From Candidatus Saccharimonadota bacterium (GTDB taxonomy: Bacteria; Patescibacteriota; Saccharimonadia; Saccharimonadales; Saccharimonadaceae): a stretch of 64,000 nt of DNA. Of this stretch, positions 15,831 through 25,731 are shown one piece after another (the stretch's first letter is position 1; each line of letters begins with the position of its first letter). Below the pieces are notes generated by a model. It saw nothing but the letters and a program-made list of their open reading frames with translations. It was not told the DNA's origin and ran no database searches. A program made the translations under genes and the position numbers. Where the stretch lies: assembly GCA_030445245.1 (NCBI GenBank), contig JAUCSD010000001.1, positions 372,001 through 436,000 of the forward strand, written 5' to 3'.

Positions 15831-15856
15831 GTTGAGCTCGGTGGGGCGAGCTCAAC
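15831..15856 (-). terminator. perfect 10-bp hairpin downstream of the 15917 gene
   Basis: GTTGAGCTCG/CGAGCTCAAC with a 6-nt loop, 60 nt after the stop and 4 bp upstream of the rpsL -35 box. It probably isolates rpsL from the upstream gene. No U-tract is present. Confidence 0.55.
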
Positions 15857-15916
15857 TGGAACAGTGTCGTTCCTGTCGAGCGTTGCCCTACCGAGGCGTC
15901 CGCTGCATCGCGGGGT

Positions 15917-16291
15917 CTATCGAGGCGTAGCCTCGAGGAGTTCAAGGCAGAAGATGCCATGAGCGATGATGGCGACCTCCTCCGGGAGGCACCTGATGGC
16001 CTCGTTGAGCTCAAGCTGGAGCTCAACGAGTTCGTCATCGAACAGGTCGAGCGGCTCGCCCTCGAGCGACGCTTCACGCTTGGCTGCGGACGTTGTTGCA
16101 ATCAGACCGTTGACCCTGATGACATCCTGGCTGAGGACGGCCCGCGCGGCCCGAAGACTCTCCAGAGCCATCGTCTGCTCGCGCGCTTCCAGGTAGCGCT
16201 TGGCTTCTGGAACGAGTGCAGCAGCAGCTCCCAGAGGTTCCGAGAACTGTGTCGCCGCAGACGAGTGGTCGACTGACATAACTGCCGTCAT
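15917..16291 (-). CDS. helical acidic protein of unknown function, GC-rich solitary gene
   Basis: This 124-residue, strongly helical, Ala/Glu/Leu-rich protein contains ALESLRAARAVLSQDVIRVN and FDDELVELQLELNEAIRCLPEEV, which suggest two long amphipathic helices. No family is recognised. The ATG at 16291 has AGAAAGAAG at 9 nt; an in-frame ATG at 16300 is the alternative. Composition is visibly GC-richer than the flanking rpsL and rpoC. Confidence 0.6.
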   Translation of the reverse strand: MTAVMSVDHSSAATQFSEPLGAAAALVPEAKRYLEAREQTMALESLRAARAVLSQDVIRVNGLIATTSAAKREASLEGEPLDLFDDELVELQLELNEAIRCLPEEVAIIAHGIFCLELLEATPR

Positions 16292-16337
16292 GCAAATCAT
16301 CTTCTTTCTGGACTTGCTGCGTGCGAATGTTGACTAG

Positions 16338-16352
16338 GCGCATATAATGCGC
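16338..16352. promoter_or_regulatory. 15-bp palindrome upstream of the 15917 gene
   Basis: GCGCATATAATGCGC is an almost perfect palindrome with AT-rich centre that contains -10-like hexamers on both strands, about 47 bp upstream of the 15917 start. A nearby GTTGAC/GTCAAC repeat lies around 16380-16396. The rest of 16301-16416 holds no gene. Confidence 0.35.
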
Positions 16353-16416
16353 GGAGTGCATTTTTTATAATAAACCTATGTTGACTAGGTGTCAACAGTA
16401 TCGTAAAAAGAAAAGC

Positions 16417-16474
16417 GCCCGCCGGGAGCACTCGGTTGAAAAGGGTGGTCTCAACCGTATACTCCCGAACGGGC
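16417..16474 (-). terminator. two-tier hairpin after the 16502 gene
   Basis: GCCCG and CGGGAG pair with CTCCCG and CGGGC, and an inner CGGTTGA/TCAACCG stem stacks inside. On the minus strand GCTTTTCTTTTT follows, so termination is likely. Confidence 0.7.
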
Positions 16475-16501
16475 CTGCTTCAGTGGAATTGTGCCCGGCG
16501 C

Positions 16502-16636
16502 CTAGCGCGTGAAGCGCTTTGCAGCGTAGAACTCCTCGGGGTCGTCGGTGTGGAACGCCACCATGTCCGCTTCCGAAGAAGTGGTGATGCGTGCCACGTT
16601 GAGGTATCCGAGAAGACTAAGAATGTGACGGAACAT
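16502..16636 (-). CDS. 44-residue protein, unknown
   Basis: The short ORF starts MFRHILSLLGYLNVARI and ends DDPEEFYAAKRFTR. An in-frame upstream extension reaches an ATG overlapping a TATAAT box near 16692, so the start is uncertain. It is followed by a strong hairpin as in the other solitary GC-rich genes. No family is recognised. Confidence 0.45.
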   Translation of the reverse strand: MFRHILSLLGYLNVARITTSSEADMVAFHTDDPEEFYAAKRFTR

Positions 16637-16729
16637 GTTATCCCAATCTCTGAAACTAGTCCACAGCGCCTGTGAACATAAGAATAATATCATATTATAA
16701 GCATAATTGCAATACCCCTTCCCTGTATC

Positions 16730-16763
16730 AAAAACACCCCGTTGCAATGAACGGGGTGTTTTT
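16730..16763 (-). terminator. rpoC terminator
   Basis: A 14-bp stem AAAAACACCCCGTT/AACGGGGTGTTTTT with a 6-nt loop, 20 bp after the rpoC stop. Confidence 0.9.
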
Positions 16764-16782
16764 TGGCTTTATATCTGTCTAG

Positions 16783-19700
16783 CTATTCAGCTAGTTCGAT
16801 ATCTTCAGCGATTTCGCTGACAAGGTCTTCGTCGATTTCATCTGGCTTAGCACCGGTTCCTACTGGAATCTTGCGGCCGATGATAACGTTTTCCTTTAGT
16901 CCGTTAAGACGGTCAGCACGACCACTTGTTGCAGCGTTGATCAATACACGAGTTGTGTCTTGGAACGATGCGGCAGATAGCCAGCTGTCACTCCAGATTG
17001 ATACCTTGGTAATACCAAGAAGCAATTGAGTGTACTGAGCTAGTTCTTTACCTTCACTAGCGAGTCGAGTGTTTGCGTCTACAACGGCAGCCTTAGATAT
17101 GATGTCACCCATCACAAATGAGCTGTCGCCTGGATCTTCAACTTGGATACGGCTAAACATCTGGCGCACGATGATCTCAAGGTGCTTGTCAGCAACGTCT
17201 TGACCCTGTGCAGCATAGATTCGCAGTACTTCGTTGATGATGTAACGCTGAGTTGTCTCAGTACCCTTAAGGCGCATCAAATCGTGAAGATTCAATGAAC
17301 CGATCGTCAGACGGTCACCAGCAACAACTGTGTCACCTGCTCGTACGACTAACTGGGTTGAACCAGGGATTTCGTAGCGAACTGGTGCACCGGCGTTAGC
17401 AGCAAGAACGAGGGTGTCTTCAGCGATCTCAACAACACCGTCAAATGGCGCAACGAGTGGCTTTGACTGACCTTCGAGTGTTGCAAGCACGTCACCAACT
17501 TTTACGTTGCTGCCGGCCTTTACCATAACGAGGCGTCCTTCGAGTGGAATACGTTCAACGTTTCCAGCAGAAGGTGTTACTTGAACGATGTACTTCTTGC
17601 CATCTTCCCATACGTCTACGAGTCCTGAAACTTCAGACATGAAGGCTTGTCCCTTTGGTGAACGAGCTTCGAACAATTCTTCAACACGAGGCAGACCCTG
17701 GGTAATGTCTCCACCGGCTACACCACCGGCGTGGAAGGTCTTCAGCGTTAGCTGAGTTCCTGGCTCACCAACAGACTGGGCAGCGATAACACCAACAGGT
17801 TGAGCTTTAGCGACGAGACGGCCTGTAGCCATGTCGATACCGTAACTCTTTTGTGGGATACCACGGAGGTTCTTCGTAGAGAGAACACTCTGGATTTTAA
17901 CGCTTTCGATGCTTTCATCGGCGTGAATCGCATCTGCGACTTCACGAGTGATTAGCTCATCTTTAGCGATAATACCAGGGATATTTTCAGCAGTGAAGCG
18001 ACCGAATAGTCGGTTACCGAAGTCGATCATAGTAAGTTCTGATTCTTTACGATAAATCGAGAAGCCATCATCATCACCATCTGCGTCACCTACGGTAAAG
18101 ACGTCTTGAGACACATCAACGAGACGACGAGTCAGGTAACCTGAGTCAGCTGTCTTAAGAGCGGTGTCGATCAGACCCTTACGAGCACCACGTGTTGCCA
18201 CGAACTGTTCAAGGGAGCTGAGTCCATCTTTATAGTTAGAACGGATTGGAAGCTCAATCTCACGGTTAGCTGCGTCCACCATGATACCTACCATGGCACT
18301 TGCAAGCTTAACGTTTGAGATATCACCACGAGCACCTGAGTTCACCATCACACTAATGCTGGTGTCCATATCCTTTAGCTTGTCCTGAAGAAATTCAGTT
18401 ACTCGGCGGTCTACTGCACGCCATGCGGCAACAGTGAGGCTGTATCGTTCTTCTTCGGTGATAAGACCTTGATCGAACTGTTCTGAGATGAGCGCAGTCT
18501 TTGCGTCACCTTCAGCTACGAATTCGCTGATCTCTTCAAACTGAACGTAGTCATCTTTACCTGTTGATACAGCGGCAATGGTTGCAAACCTAAAGGCAAG
18601 GCCTTTCATACGGTCAGCAGTCTTTGCTGTTTCTTCTGGGCCATACTTGTTAAAGATCTTAGCAAGTACTTTCTTTAGCTGCTTCTTGTTCTGAATAGAG
18701 TTATCAAACGCCATGTCAGCAGGAAGGATTTCGTTGAAGAATACACGTCCAAGTGTTGTCTCACGAAGTTCACCCTTAGCAAGCACACGGATAGGCGTCT
18801 GGAGCTGAAGGACCTTAGCGTCGTATGCCATTTCAGCTTCGTATACAGAGCTGTATGACTTAACGTTCTTAGTCTGAGCACTTGGCTTTTCGTATGTTAG
18901 GTAGTAGTTACCAAGCACAACGTCCTGACCGATGTTAAGCACTGGTGCGCCATCGGCAGGTTTAAGTAAGTTGTTTGTTGCAGACATCAGTTCACGAGCT
19001 TCACGCTGTGCGTCGTCTGAAAGTGGAAGGTGAACAGCCATCTGGTCACCGTCGTAGTCGGCGTTGAATCCGTTTGCGACGAGTGGGTGAAGTTGGATTG
19101 CCTTACCTTCTACAAGTACCGGCTGGAAAGCCTGGATTGAAAGACGGTGAAGTGATGGTGCACGGTTAAGAAGCACGTACTTACCAGCGATTACTGCATC
19201 AAGCGCGTCCCATACAAGTGCGTCACCTGCCTCGATTAAACGAGTAGCTGAACGGATGTTGTGGGCGTGTTCATTGCGGATCAACCAGCTAATAACAAAT
19301 GGCTTGAATAGTTCAAGTGCCATCTGCTTAGGAAGACCACACTGGCTAATCTTAAGCTTTGGACCAACAACAATAACTGAACGACCTGAGTAGTCTACAC
19401 GCTTACCAAGAAGGTTCTGGCGGAAACGACCCTGCTTGCCCTTTAGCATATCGCTAATTGATTTCAGACGACGTCGGCCACCAGTTGCGTTAACGGCACG
19501 GCCACCACGGGCAGCACTGTTATCAACAAGGGCGTCAACTGCTTCTTGAAGCATACGCATTTCGTTGCGACGAATTACTTCTGGCGCGTTGAGATCGATA
19601 AGCTTCTTAAGACGGTTGTTACGGTTAATGACACGACGGTAAAGGTCGTTGAGGTCACTTGTAGCGAAGCGGCCACCAGTTAGCTGCACCATTGGACGAA

Positions 19701-20613
19701 GGTCTGGAGGAATAACTGGTAAAACAGTTAGCGTTAGGCTGCTTGGCTTAATACCAGCGGCAAACATTCCTTCAAGTACCTTAAGACGTTTTAGAAGTTT
19801 CTTTTCGCGCTGACCCTTGGCACCTTCAACTTCAGCTGAAAGTTCCGCAATCAGGATAGGCAGATCGATTTCGTCAAGCAATGCTTTCATAGCCGTACCA
19901 CCCATGCCAACTGAAGCGAGTTCTTCGTATTCTTCAGGAAGGCTACGGAAGTCAGTTTCGCTAATGAGCGCACCCTTAACGAGGCTCTCAAGCTGGGCTT
20001 TCTTTACAGTGTAGCTTTCGTTAAGCTCTTCAACTTCGCGTGACTGCTGTTCAGCAAGTGATTTAACATCAGCATTTTCAGCTTCAGCTTCACGTTCGAA
20101 ACGGATTTTGATCGCAGCACGACCAGCTTCAGTCTCAGCCTCAAGATCCGCCAAGTACTGATCTCGTTTTGTTTCGTCTACTTTAAGAACAACATATGTT
20201 GCAAAGTAAGCGATACGTTCAAGGTTACGAACGGTAATACCAAGAAGCAAGCTCATTGCTGATGGTGTACCACGCATAAACCAGATGTGGGCTACAGGGG
20301 CTGCAAGGTTAATGTGACCCATTCGTTCACGACGAACGATAGATTTAGTAACGATGTCACCATTCTTATCTACGGCAGCTTCGCGTGAGCGAACACCCTT
20401 TAGCTTGTTATCGTGAATATTTACGTCTTTAACTGGGCCAAAGATACGTTCACAGAACAAACCGTCGCGCTCAGGTTTCTGAGTACGGTAGTTAATCGTT
20501 TCAGGCTTCGTTACTTCCCCGTGGCTCCATTTGAGCATATCTTCAGGGCTAGCGATAGCAAGACGAACTGCGTCAAAATCTGCGATGCCGTTGTTTGCAA
20601 TAACTCGACTCAT
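16783..20613 (-). CDS. rpoC: RNA polymerase subunit beta'
   Basis: This 1276-residue catalytic subunit of RNA polymerase has RRERMGHI (near 94), the lid/rudder region, the bridge helix and trigger loop (GVIAAQSVGEPGTQLTLKTFH). The catalytic aspartate loop reads NADYDGDQM (about 517-525) instead of the usual NADFDGDQM. The first zinc site (four Cys in E. coli, here about residues 61-90) has no cysteines, and the second site (SVLSTKNLRGIPQKSYGID, about 905-925) also lacks its cysteines. It follows rpoB by 1 bp. Confidence 0.98.
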   Translation of the reverse strand: MSRVIANNGIADFDAVRLAIASPEDMLKWSHGEVTKPETINYRTQKPERDGLFCERIFGPVKDVNIHDNKLKGVRSREAAVDKNGDIVTKSIVRRERMGHINLAAPVAHIWFMRGTPSAMSLLLGITVRNLERIAYFATYVVLKVDETKRDQYLADLEAETEAGRAAIKIRFEREAEAENADVKSLAEQQSREVEELNESYTVKKAQLESLVKGALISETDFRSLPEEYEELASVGMGGTAMKALLDEIDLPILIAELSAEVEGAKGQREKKLLKRLKVLEGMFAAGIKPSSLTLTVLPVIPPDLRPMVQLTGGRFATSDLNDLYRRVINRNNRLKKLIDLNAPEVIRRNEMRMLQEAVDALVDNSAARGGRAVNATGGRRRLKSISDMLKGKQGRFRQNLLGKRVDYSGRSVIVVGPKLKISQCGLPKQMALELFKPFVISWLIRNEHAHNIRSATRLIEAGDALVWDALDAVIAGKYVLLNRAPSLHRLSIQAFQPVLVEGKAIQLHPLVANGFNADYDGDQMAVHLPLSDDAQREARELMSATNNLLKPADGAPVLNIGQDVVLGNYYLTYEKPSAQTKNVKSYSSVYEAEMAYDAKVLQLQTPIRVLAKGELRETTLGRVFFNEILPADMAFDNSIQNKKQLKKVLAKIFNKYGPEETAKTADRMKGLAFRFATIAAVSTGKDDYVQFEEISEFVAEGDAKTALISEQFDQGLITEEERYSLTVAAWRAVDRRVTEFLQDKLKDMDTSISVMVNSGARGDISNVKLASAMVGIMVDAANREIELPIRSNYKDGLSSLEQFVATRGARKGLIDTALKTADSGYLTRRLVDVSQDVFTVGDADGDDDGFSIYRKESELTMIDFGNRLFGRFTAENIPGIIAKDELITREVADAIHADESIESVKIQSVLSTKNLRGIPQKSYGIDMATGRLVAKAQPVGVIAAQSVGEPGTQLTLKTFHAGGVAGGDITQGLPRVEELFEARSPKGQAFMSEVSGLVDVWEDGKKYIVQVTPSAGNVERIPLEGRLVMVKAGSNVKVGDVLATLEGQSKPLVAPFDGVVEIAEDTLVLAANAGAPVRYEIPGSTQLVVRAGDTVVAGDRLTIGSLNLHDLMRLKGTETTQRYIINEVLRIYAAQGQDVADKHLEIIVRQMFSRIQVEDPGDSSFVMGDIISKAAVVDANTRLASEGKELAQYTQLLLGITKVSIWSDSWLSAASFQDTTRVLINAATSGRADRLNGLKENVIIGRKIPVGTGAKPDEIDEDLVSEIAEDIELAE

Positions 20614-20614
20614 A

Positions 20615-23600
20615 TTACGCCTCTTTCCTTTCTACTTCTTCAATTTCATCAATATCCTGGATACTTATACCGTCTTCGTCATTAATGTCGCCAAGTTCGT
20701 CGGCTTCATCAAGGACTGTTTCGATTTCATCATCTTCATCGCTTACTACACTTGCGGCTGGAATCGTTTTATCAGCAGGACCGCTGCTTGCAATGACTTG
20801 CTCAGCATCAACAACTGCATCTTCAGACTCATCAAGAAGGTCGACACGAAGTCCTAGTCCTTGAAGTTCTTTTACGAGCACGTTGAAGCTTTCTGGTAGT
20901 TTCGGACCAACAATTGGTTCGTTTTTAATGATCGATTCGTATGCCTTTGCACGTCCGTAAACGTCGTCTGACTTGATAGTAAGCATTTCCTGAAGCGTTG
21001 TGGCTGCGCCATATGCTTCAAGTGCCCATACTTCCATCTCTCCGAATCGCTGACCACCGTTTTGGGCTTTACCGCCAAGTGGCTGCTGGGTAACCATTGT
21101 GTATGGGCCAGTCGATCGAGCGTGAATCTTGTCGCTTACCATGTGGTGAAGCTTAATGATATGCATGACACCAACAGTTGTGCGCTCTTCGAATGCTTCA
21201 CCATTACGGCCATCGTATAGCTGACTCTTGCCGTCTCGGGCATAGCCTGCTTTTTCAAGCTCGTTGCTGATTGTTTCGTCGGTTACACCGTTAAATGGTG
21301 GCGTTGCTACCTTGTATCCAAGGGCGCGCGCTGCCATACCAAGGTGTGTTTCAAATAGCTGACCGATGTTCATACGACTTGGTACACCGAGCGGGTTCAA
21401 GATCACGTCAACAGCAGTACCGTCTTCCATGAATGGCATATCCTCAACAGGGAGAATCCTTGCAACAACACCCTTGTTACCGTGACGACCTGCAAGCTTG
21501 TCTCCTACAGAGATCTTACGAAGCTGTGCAACGAAGATCTGGATCTGCATCAACACACCAGCTTTTAGTTCATGCCCGTTCTCACGAGAGAAGATCTTAA
21601 CGCCAACCACTTTACCACCACCAGCGTTGTTCATACGCTGAGAAGTATCACGAACGTCTTTAGCTTTTTCACCAAAGATCGCACGAAGGAGGCGCTCTTC
21701 TGAACTTAGTTCTTGTTCACCCTTAGGGGTAATCTTGCCAACAAGAACATCGCCAGATTTAACTTCGCTACCAACTTGAACGATACCGTTTTCGTCGAGG
21801 TGACGAAGTGATTCTTCGCTAACATTAGGGATGTCACGGGTGACAATCTCAGGACCAAGCTTTGTTTCACGAACTTCAACGGTGTAGTCCTTGATGTTGA
21901 TACTTGTAAGGGCGTCTTCTTGTACGATACGGCTCGAAAGCACGATCGCGTCGTCCATGTTGTAGCCACCCCATGGCATGAAGGCCACGGTAAGGTCACG
22001 ACCAAGAGCGATTTCACCATCAGCAATTGAGGCACCTTCGATAAGAATGTCACCTTCTGATACTTTGTCGCCACGAAGAACACGGGTCTTCTGGTTGATA
22101 GAACGGTCGTCGTTTGACTTAGCAAAGTGTGTCAGTGGGTAAATCTTTACGCCATCTTTGTACTTAACGTGAATTTCATCACCATCAGCACGAACAACTT
22201 CACCATCACCCTCAGCAAGCGTTAGCTGGCTGGTGTTTTTAGCGATTTCTGCTTCGATACCTGTTCCAACAGTTGGAGATTCAGGAGTGAGCAGTGGTAC
22301 AGCTTGCTTCTGCATGTTCGTACCCGTAAGTGAACGGTCAACACGGTTCTTTTCAATGAATGGGATGAGGCTATCTGGTGGCCCAAGAATCTGCTTGTTG
22401 GCAGCATCCATGTAGGTCACTTCAGATGCGTCTACCTGTTCTGGGTTCAGGCTGTTACGAGCACTCACACGCTCTTCAGAGAATGAGCCATCTTCGTTTA
22501 GCTTAGCGCCGGCATCAGCGATTACTTCAGTAAGTTCCTGGGCTGCGTCTAGGAAGACGATCTCACCAGTTACCTTACCGTCAACTACCTTACGGTAAGG
22601 TGTTTCGATGAAACCATACTCGTTAACACGAGCATAGGTAGCGAGGTTCAGTACGAGTCCAATGTTGGCACCTTCTGGAGTTTCAACGGCACTGAGGCGA
22701 CCATAGTGAGTTGGGTGCGCGTCACGGACATCAAAGCCAGCACGTTCGCGTGAAAGACCACCAGGTCCCATTGAGCTTAGGCGTCGTTTGTGCGAAAGCT
22801 CTGAGAGTGGGTTAACTTCGTCCATAAGCTGTGAAAGCTGAGAGCTTGCGAAGAATTCGCGAACAGCAGCAACAACTGGACGGGCGTTAATGAGCTGACC
22901 AGGAGTAACAGCTTCGATGTCACTCATGCTCATACGGTCCATAGCGTTACGCTGCATACGGAGCATACCAACACGGAATTGACGAGCAACAAGCTCACCA
23001 ACTAATTTAACGCGACGGTTAGATAGTGCGTCGATGTCGTCTTGTGCTTCCTGAGTATTATTCAAGCGAACAATTTCACGAATGATGGCGATAAGATCGC
23101 TCATCTGGAAGACACGGTTTTCAGTCGTGTTAGGCATATCAAGAGCTAAACGTTGGTTAAGCTTGTAACGGCCGACACGAGAGTAGTCAAAGCGCTTGAA
23201 GTCGAAGAACATACGTTCGATCATGCTGCGAGCGTTATCAACAGTTGCAAGGTCACCTGGTCGAAGACGACGGTATACCTCAATCAAAGCTTCGTTTGAA
23301 CCACGAGCTGGATCTTTTTCGAGTGTTGCATCGATGTATTTAACATCGCCAGTGTCGATATCAGCAAAGAGCGCTTTAATCTCACTCGTCTTGTTGTGTC
23401 CAAGAGCACGAAGAAGTGTCGTAACAGGCAGTTTACGACGACGGTCGATCTTTACATAGATAGTACCGTTACTTGCGGTCTCGAACTCAAGCCATGCACC
23501 ACGGCCAGGAATAAGTTTCGCACCGTAGTAGTTTCGGCCTACAGCCTTGTCAGCGGTGAAGAAAACACCAGCTGAACGAATAAGCTGAGAAACAACGACA

Positions 23601-23989
23601 CGTTCAGTACCGTTGATCACGAAAGTTCCGCGATCGGTCATCCATGGGTAGTCGCCAAGGTAAATCTCTTGCTCTTTAACTTCGCCGGTAACCTTGTTGG
23701 TTAGTTCAACAGTCGCATGAAGCGGTGCGTCGAAGGTGAGGTTGTTTTCCTTTGCGTCTTTTTCCGTTGTTTTAGGGCTTTGGAATTCGTAGCCTTTAAA
23801 ACGTAATTCGAGTTTTTGACCAGTGTAGTCCTCGATTGGGTTAAGTTCTGCAAATATTTCGCTCAAGCCAGTCTCGACGAATTCACGCCAAGAGTTTCTC
23901 TGGTGAGCGATGAGATTAGGTATCGGTAAAGCGGTGTCGTCTTGAGTAAAGAATACACGCTTAGCCGCAGTAGCCTTGGTTTTTGCCAT
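20615..23989 (-). CDS. rpoB: RNA polymerase subunit beta
   Basis: This 1124-residue subunit forms the other half of the polymerase active-site cleft. The rifampicin-pocket segment (SQLSQLMDEVNPLSELSHKRRLSSMGPGGL), GDKLAGRHGNKGVV and the C-terminal EMEVWALEAYGAATTLQEMLTIKSDD are conserved. An acidic C-terminal tail of about 70 residues rich in Asp/Glu follows. rpoBC form a two-gene operon not preceded by rplJL here. Confidence 0.99.
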   Translation of the reverse strand: MAKTKATAAKRVFFTQDDTALPIPNLIAHQRNSWREFVETGLSEIFAELNPIEDYTGQKLELRFKGYEFQSPKTTEKDAKENNLTFDAPLHATVELTNKVTGEVKEQEIYLGDYPWMTDRGTFVINGTERVVVSQLIRSAGVFFTADKAVGRNYYGAKLIPGRGAWLEFETASNGTIYVKIDRRRKLPVTTLLRALGHNKTSEIKALFADIDTGDVKYIDATLEKDPARGSNEALIEVYRRLRPGDLATVDNARSMIERMFFDFKRFDYSRVGRYKLNQRLALDMPNTTENRVFQMSDLIAIIREIVRLNNTQEAQDDIDALSNRRVKLVGELVARQFRVGMLRMQRNAMDRMSMSDIEAVTPGQLINARPVVAAVREFFASSQLSQLMDEVNPLSELSHKRRLSSMGPGGLSRERAGFDVRDAHPTHYGRLSAVETPEGANIGLVLNLATYARVNEYGFIETPYRKVVDGKVTGEIVFLDAAQELTEVIADAGAKLNEDGSFSEERVSARNSLNPEQVDASEVTYMDAANKQILGPPDSLIPFIEKNRVDRSLTGTNMQKQAVPLLTPESPTVGTGIEAEIAKNTSQLTLAEGDGEVVRADGDEIHVKYKDGVKIYPLTHFAKSNDDRSINQKTRVLRGDKVSEGDILIEGASIADGEIALGRDLTVAFMPWGGYNMDDAIVLSSRIVQEDALTSINIKDYTVEVRETKLGPEIVTRDIPNVSEESLRHLDENGIVQVGSEVKSGDVLVGKITPKGEQELSSEERLLRAIFGEKAKDVRDTSQRMNNAGGGKVVGVKIFSRENGHELKAGVLMQIQIFVAQLRKISVGDKLAGRHGNKGVVARILPVEDMPFMEDGTAVDVILNPLGVPSRMNIGQLFETHLGMAARALGYKVATPPFNGVTDETISNELEKAGYARDGKSQLYDGRNGEAFEERTTVGVMHIIKLHHMVSDKIHARSTGPYTMVTQQPLGGKAQNGGQRFGEMEVWALEAYGAATTLQEMLTIKSDDVYGRAKAYESIIKNEPIVGPKLPESFNVLVKELQGLGLRVDLLDESEDAVVDAEQVIASSGPADKTIPAASVVSDEDDEIETVLDEADELGDINDEDGISIQDIDEIEEVERKEA

Positions 23990-24119
23990 GCTTTGCTCCT
24001 CGCATTTAATTGTTTAGTGTGGACTCGGCGCCGAAGATTCCCTGTTGTGATTAGCCATAAAGACGCTGCCAGCCATCTAAAGACATAAGTAACCACAACT
24101 ACACTACTTCTTAAGTACC

Positions 24120-24148
24120 ATTGTGCGCCTGAAAATGCAAATAGTCAA
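24120..24148 (-). promoter_or_regulatory. rpoBC promoter
   Basis: -35 TTGACT (24143-24148), 17-bp spacer, -10 CACAAT (24120-24125). The ~120-nt leader contains a GTTGTG/CACAAC closing stem and other complementary segments. The gap 23990-24237 holds no gene. Confidence 0.6.
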
Positions 24149-24237
24149 TATGTTTTTATGCCAAAGAGAAGGGGTGTTCACATGGATCGCCCAAGTAGAT
24201 CTTCTCTCGATAGTTAACCCCTTGCTGCGCAGTCGTT

Positions 24238-24834
24238 CTATGCTTTCGTAATAACTTCGTCGATAAGACCATACTTCACTGCTTCTTCTCCGCCCATCCA
24301 GAAGTCACGCTCCATATCTTTTTCGATCTTCGATAGCTTCTGTCCTGTGTTTTTAGCTAAAATTTCATTCAAACGCTGCTTGAGGTAGAGTCCTTCGCGA
24401 AGGGTAATCTCCTGATCGGTCATTTTACCCTGGGTACCACCTGAAGGTTGGTGAATCATGATGCGGCTGTTAGGCAATGCGAAACGTTTGCCCTTAGCGC
24501 CACTACTCAGAAGGAATGCACCCATGCTCGCCTGAAGGCCAATGCCGATCGTCATAACGTCAGGTGCAATGTATTGAATCGTGTCATAAATCGCGAGACC
24601 GTCGTATACAGCGCCACCAGGGCTGTTGATATAGAGCTTAATGTCTTTCTTTGAGTCTTCGTACGCTAGATGCAGGAGCTGAGCTACGACGATACTGGCT
24701 GTATGCTCGTTCACATCTTCATTAAGGAAAATGATACGTTCATTTAAAAGACGTGAGTAAATATCAAAAGCACGCTCACCATCGTGCGTCTTTTCAATAA
24801 CGGTTGGGACAAGATAGTTTGTTGGCTTATTCAT
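24238..24834 (-). CDS. clpP: ATP-dependent Clp protease proteolytic subunit
   Basis: This 198-residue serine protease subunit assembles into the barrel served by Clp ATPases such as ClpC (50748). The catalytic Ser lies in [14 protein letters not shown], the His in [12 protein letters not shown] and the Asp in [18 protein letters not shown]. The ATG at 24834 ([14 protein letters not shown]) is chosen over an upstream reading because TATACT ends 6 nt before it. The CIRCE operator upstream indicates HrcA control. Confidence 0.97.
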   Translation of the reverse strand: MNKPTNYLVPTVIEKTHDGERAFDIYSRLLNERIIFLNEDVNEHTASIVVAQLLHLAYEDSKKDIKLYINSPGGAVYDGLAIYDTIQYIAPDVMTIGIGLQASMGAFLLSSGAKGKRFALPNSRIMIHQPSGGTQGKMTDQEITLREGLYLKQRLNEILAKNTGQKLSKIEKDMERDFWMGGEEAVKYGLIDEVITKA

Positions 24835-24840
24835 ATATAT

Positions 24841-24881
24841 AGTATATACAAAAACTAGCACTCGATGCAATAGAGTGCTAG
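24841..24881 (-). promoter_or_regulatory. clpP promoter with CIRCE (HrcA) operator
   Basis: CTAGCACTC-N9-GAGTGCTAG (24855-24881) differs from the CIRCE consensus TTAGCACTC-N9-GAGTGCTAA only in the outermost base pair. The -10 box TATACT (24841-24846) lies just downstream and a -35-like TTGCAT (24865-24870) sits in the N9 spacer, so bound HrcA would occlude polymerase. Confidence 0.92.
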
Positions 24882-24996
24882 TTTTATTTGGAAGAATATA
24901 AAATATATAACTACGATTAATACTCTTCGAACCATCTGACCAGGAATGCGCACAGAATACAAGAAACACCGATCACTTCGATTTAGTTTAGAGTCA

Positions 24997-25028
24997 GCCC
25001 TCCCTATTCGTTCTGGAATAAGGAGGGC
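24997..25028 (-). terminator. hairpin between the 25107 gene and clpP
   Basis: GCCCTCCCTATTC pairs with GAATAAGGAGGGC (one mismatch) around a 6-nt loop. It lies about 80 nt after the 25107 stop, further than in the other solitary genes. Confidence 0.5.
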
Positions 25029-25106
25029 GTGGATGGATGTGCTTGGGAATTCTTAGATAAAAGAACTCAACCATGATACGAAGTAGCGGGGCTTATAAAG
25101 AATTAT

Positions 25107-25454
25107 TTACTTTTTCTTCATTATCTCCGCGAGGTACTCACCCATTGCCTCGTACGGCGTATCGTGACGGGCGTATTCGATGATGACCTCGTAGAAAATA
25201 GCGATGTCCGCATCTGTATGGGGGAGTCCGTGGGCTCTTAGCGTATTGCGAGTTTGCTCACGAAGCTTACGCACGATCTTCACTTCGTCCTGGGTCCTCC
25301 GCCCTTGCTGCAGTTTGATGAGCTCACCGATCGTAAATATAATCGGACCCGCCGCAGCGGCGTACACGCTTCCCATTGCCACACCGGCAATGCCAACATT
25401 GATGCCAACAGCGGTAAGCGCACGGGCAAACTTGGTTCGATTAATACTGGACAT
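25107..25454 (-). CDS. small membrane protein of unknown function
   Basis: This 115-residue protein has a hydrophobic region of roughly residues 14-50 (ALTAVGINVGIAGVAMGSVYAAAAGPIIFTIGEL), probably one or two helices, then a basic helical segment (QGRRTQDEVKIVRKLREQTRN) and an acidic C-terminal part. ATG 25454 is preceded by GAGG at about 11 nt. Composition is intermediate between host and GC-rich solitary genes. No family is recognised. Confidence 0.6.
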   Translation of the reverse strand: MSSINRTKFARALTAVGINVGIAGVAMGSVYAAAAGPIIFTIGELIKLQQGRRTQDEVKIVRKLREQTRNTLRAHGLPHTDADIAIFYEVIIEYARHDTPYEAMGEYLAEIMKKK

Positions 25455-25731
25455 AACGCCCCACCTCAATAGATAGTGAACATCCTATTAATATCATAAA
25501 CTATTTTATATGACACGTAAATACTTCTATCTAGCGTATGTATCGTGCAGTTTTATTCATCTACATATTAAATTAGCCCACACTATGTGAATCAATTTAG
25601 CTGTAGTACTGGCTATATATTTTACTCATTTACATTTATCTTCTTTATGTTATAATCATACGCATTGTCGTAGCTTACAAAGTACGGCAGGCCCAGCAAC
25701 AAACCGATACTCACGAGTTAGGGTATTCACC

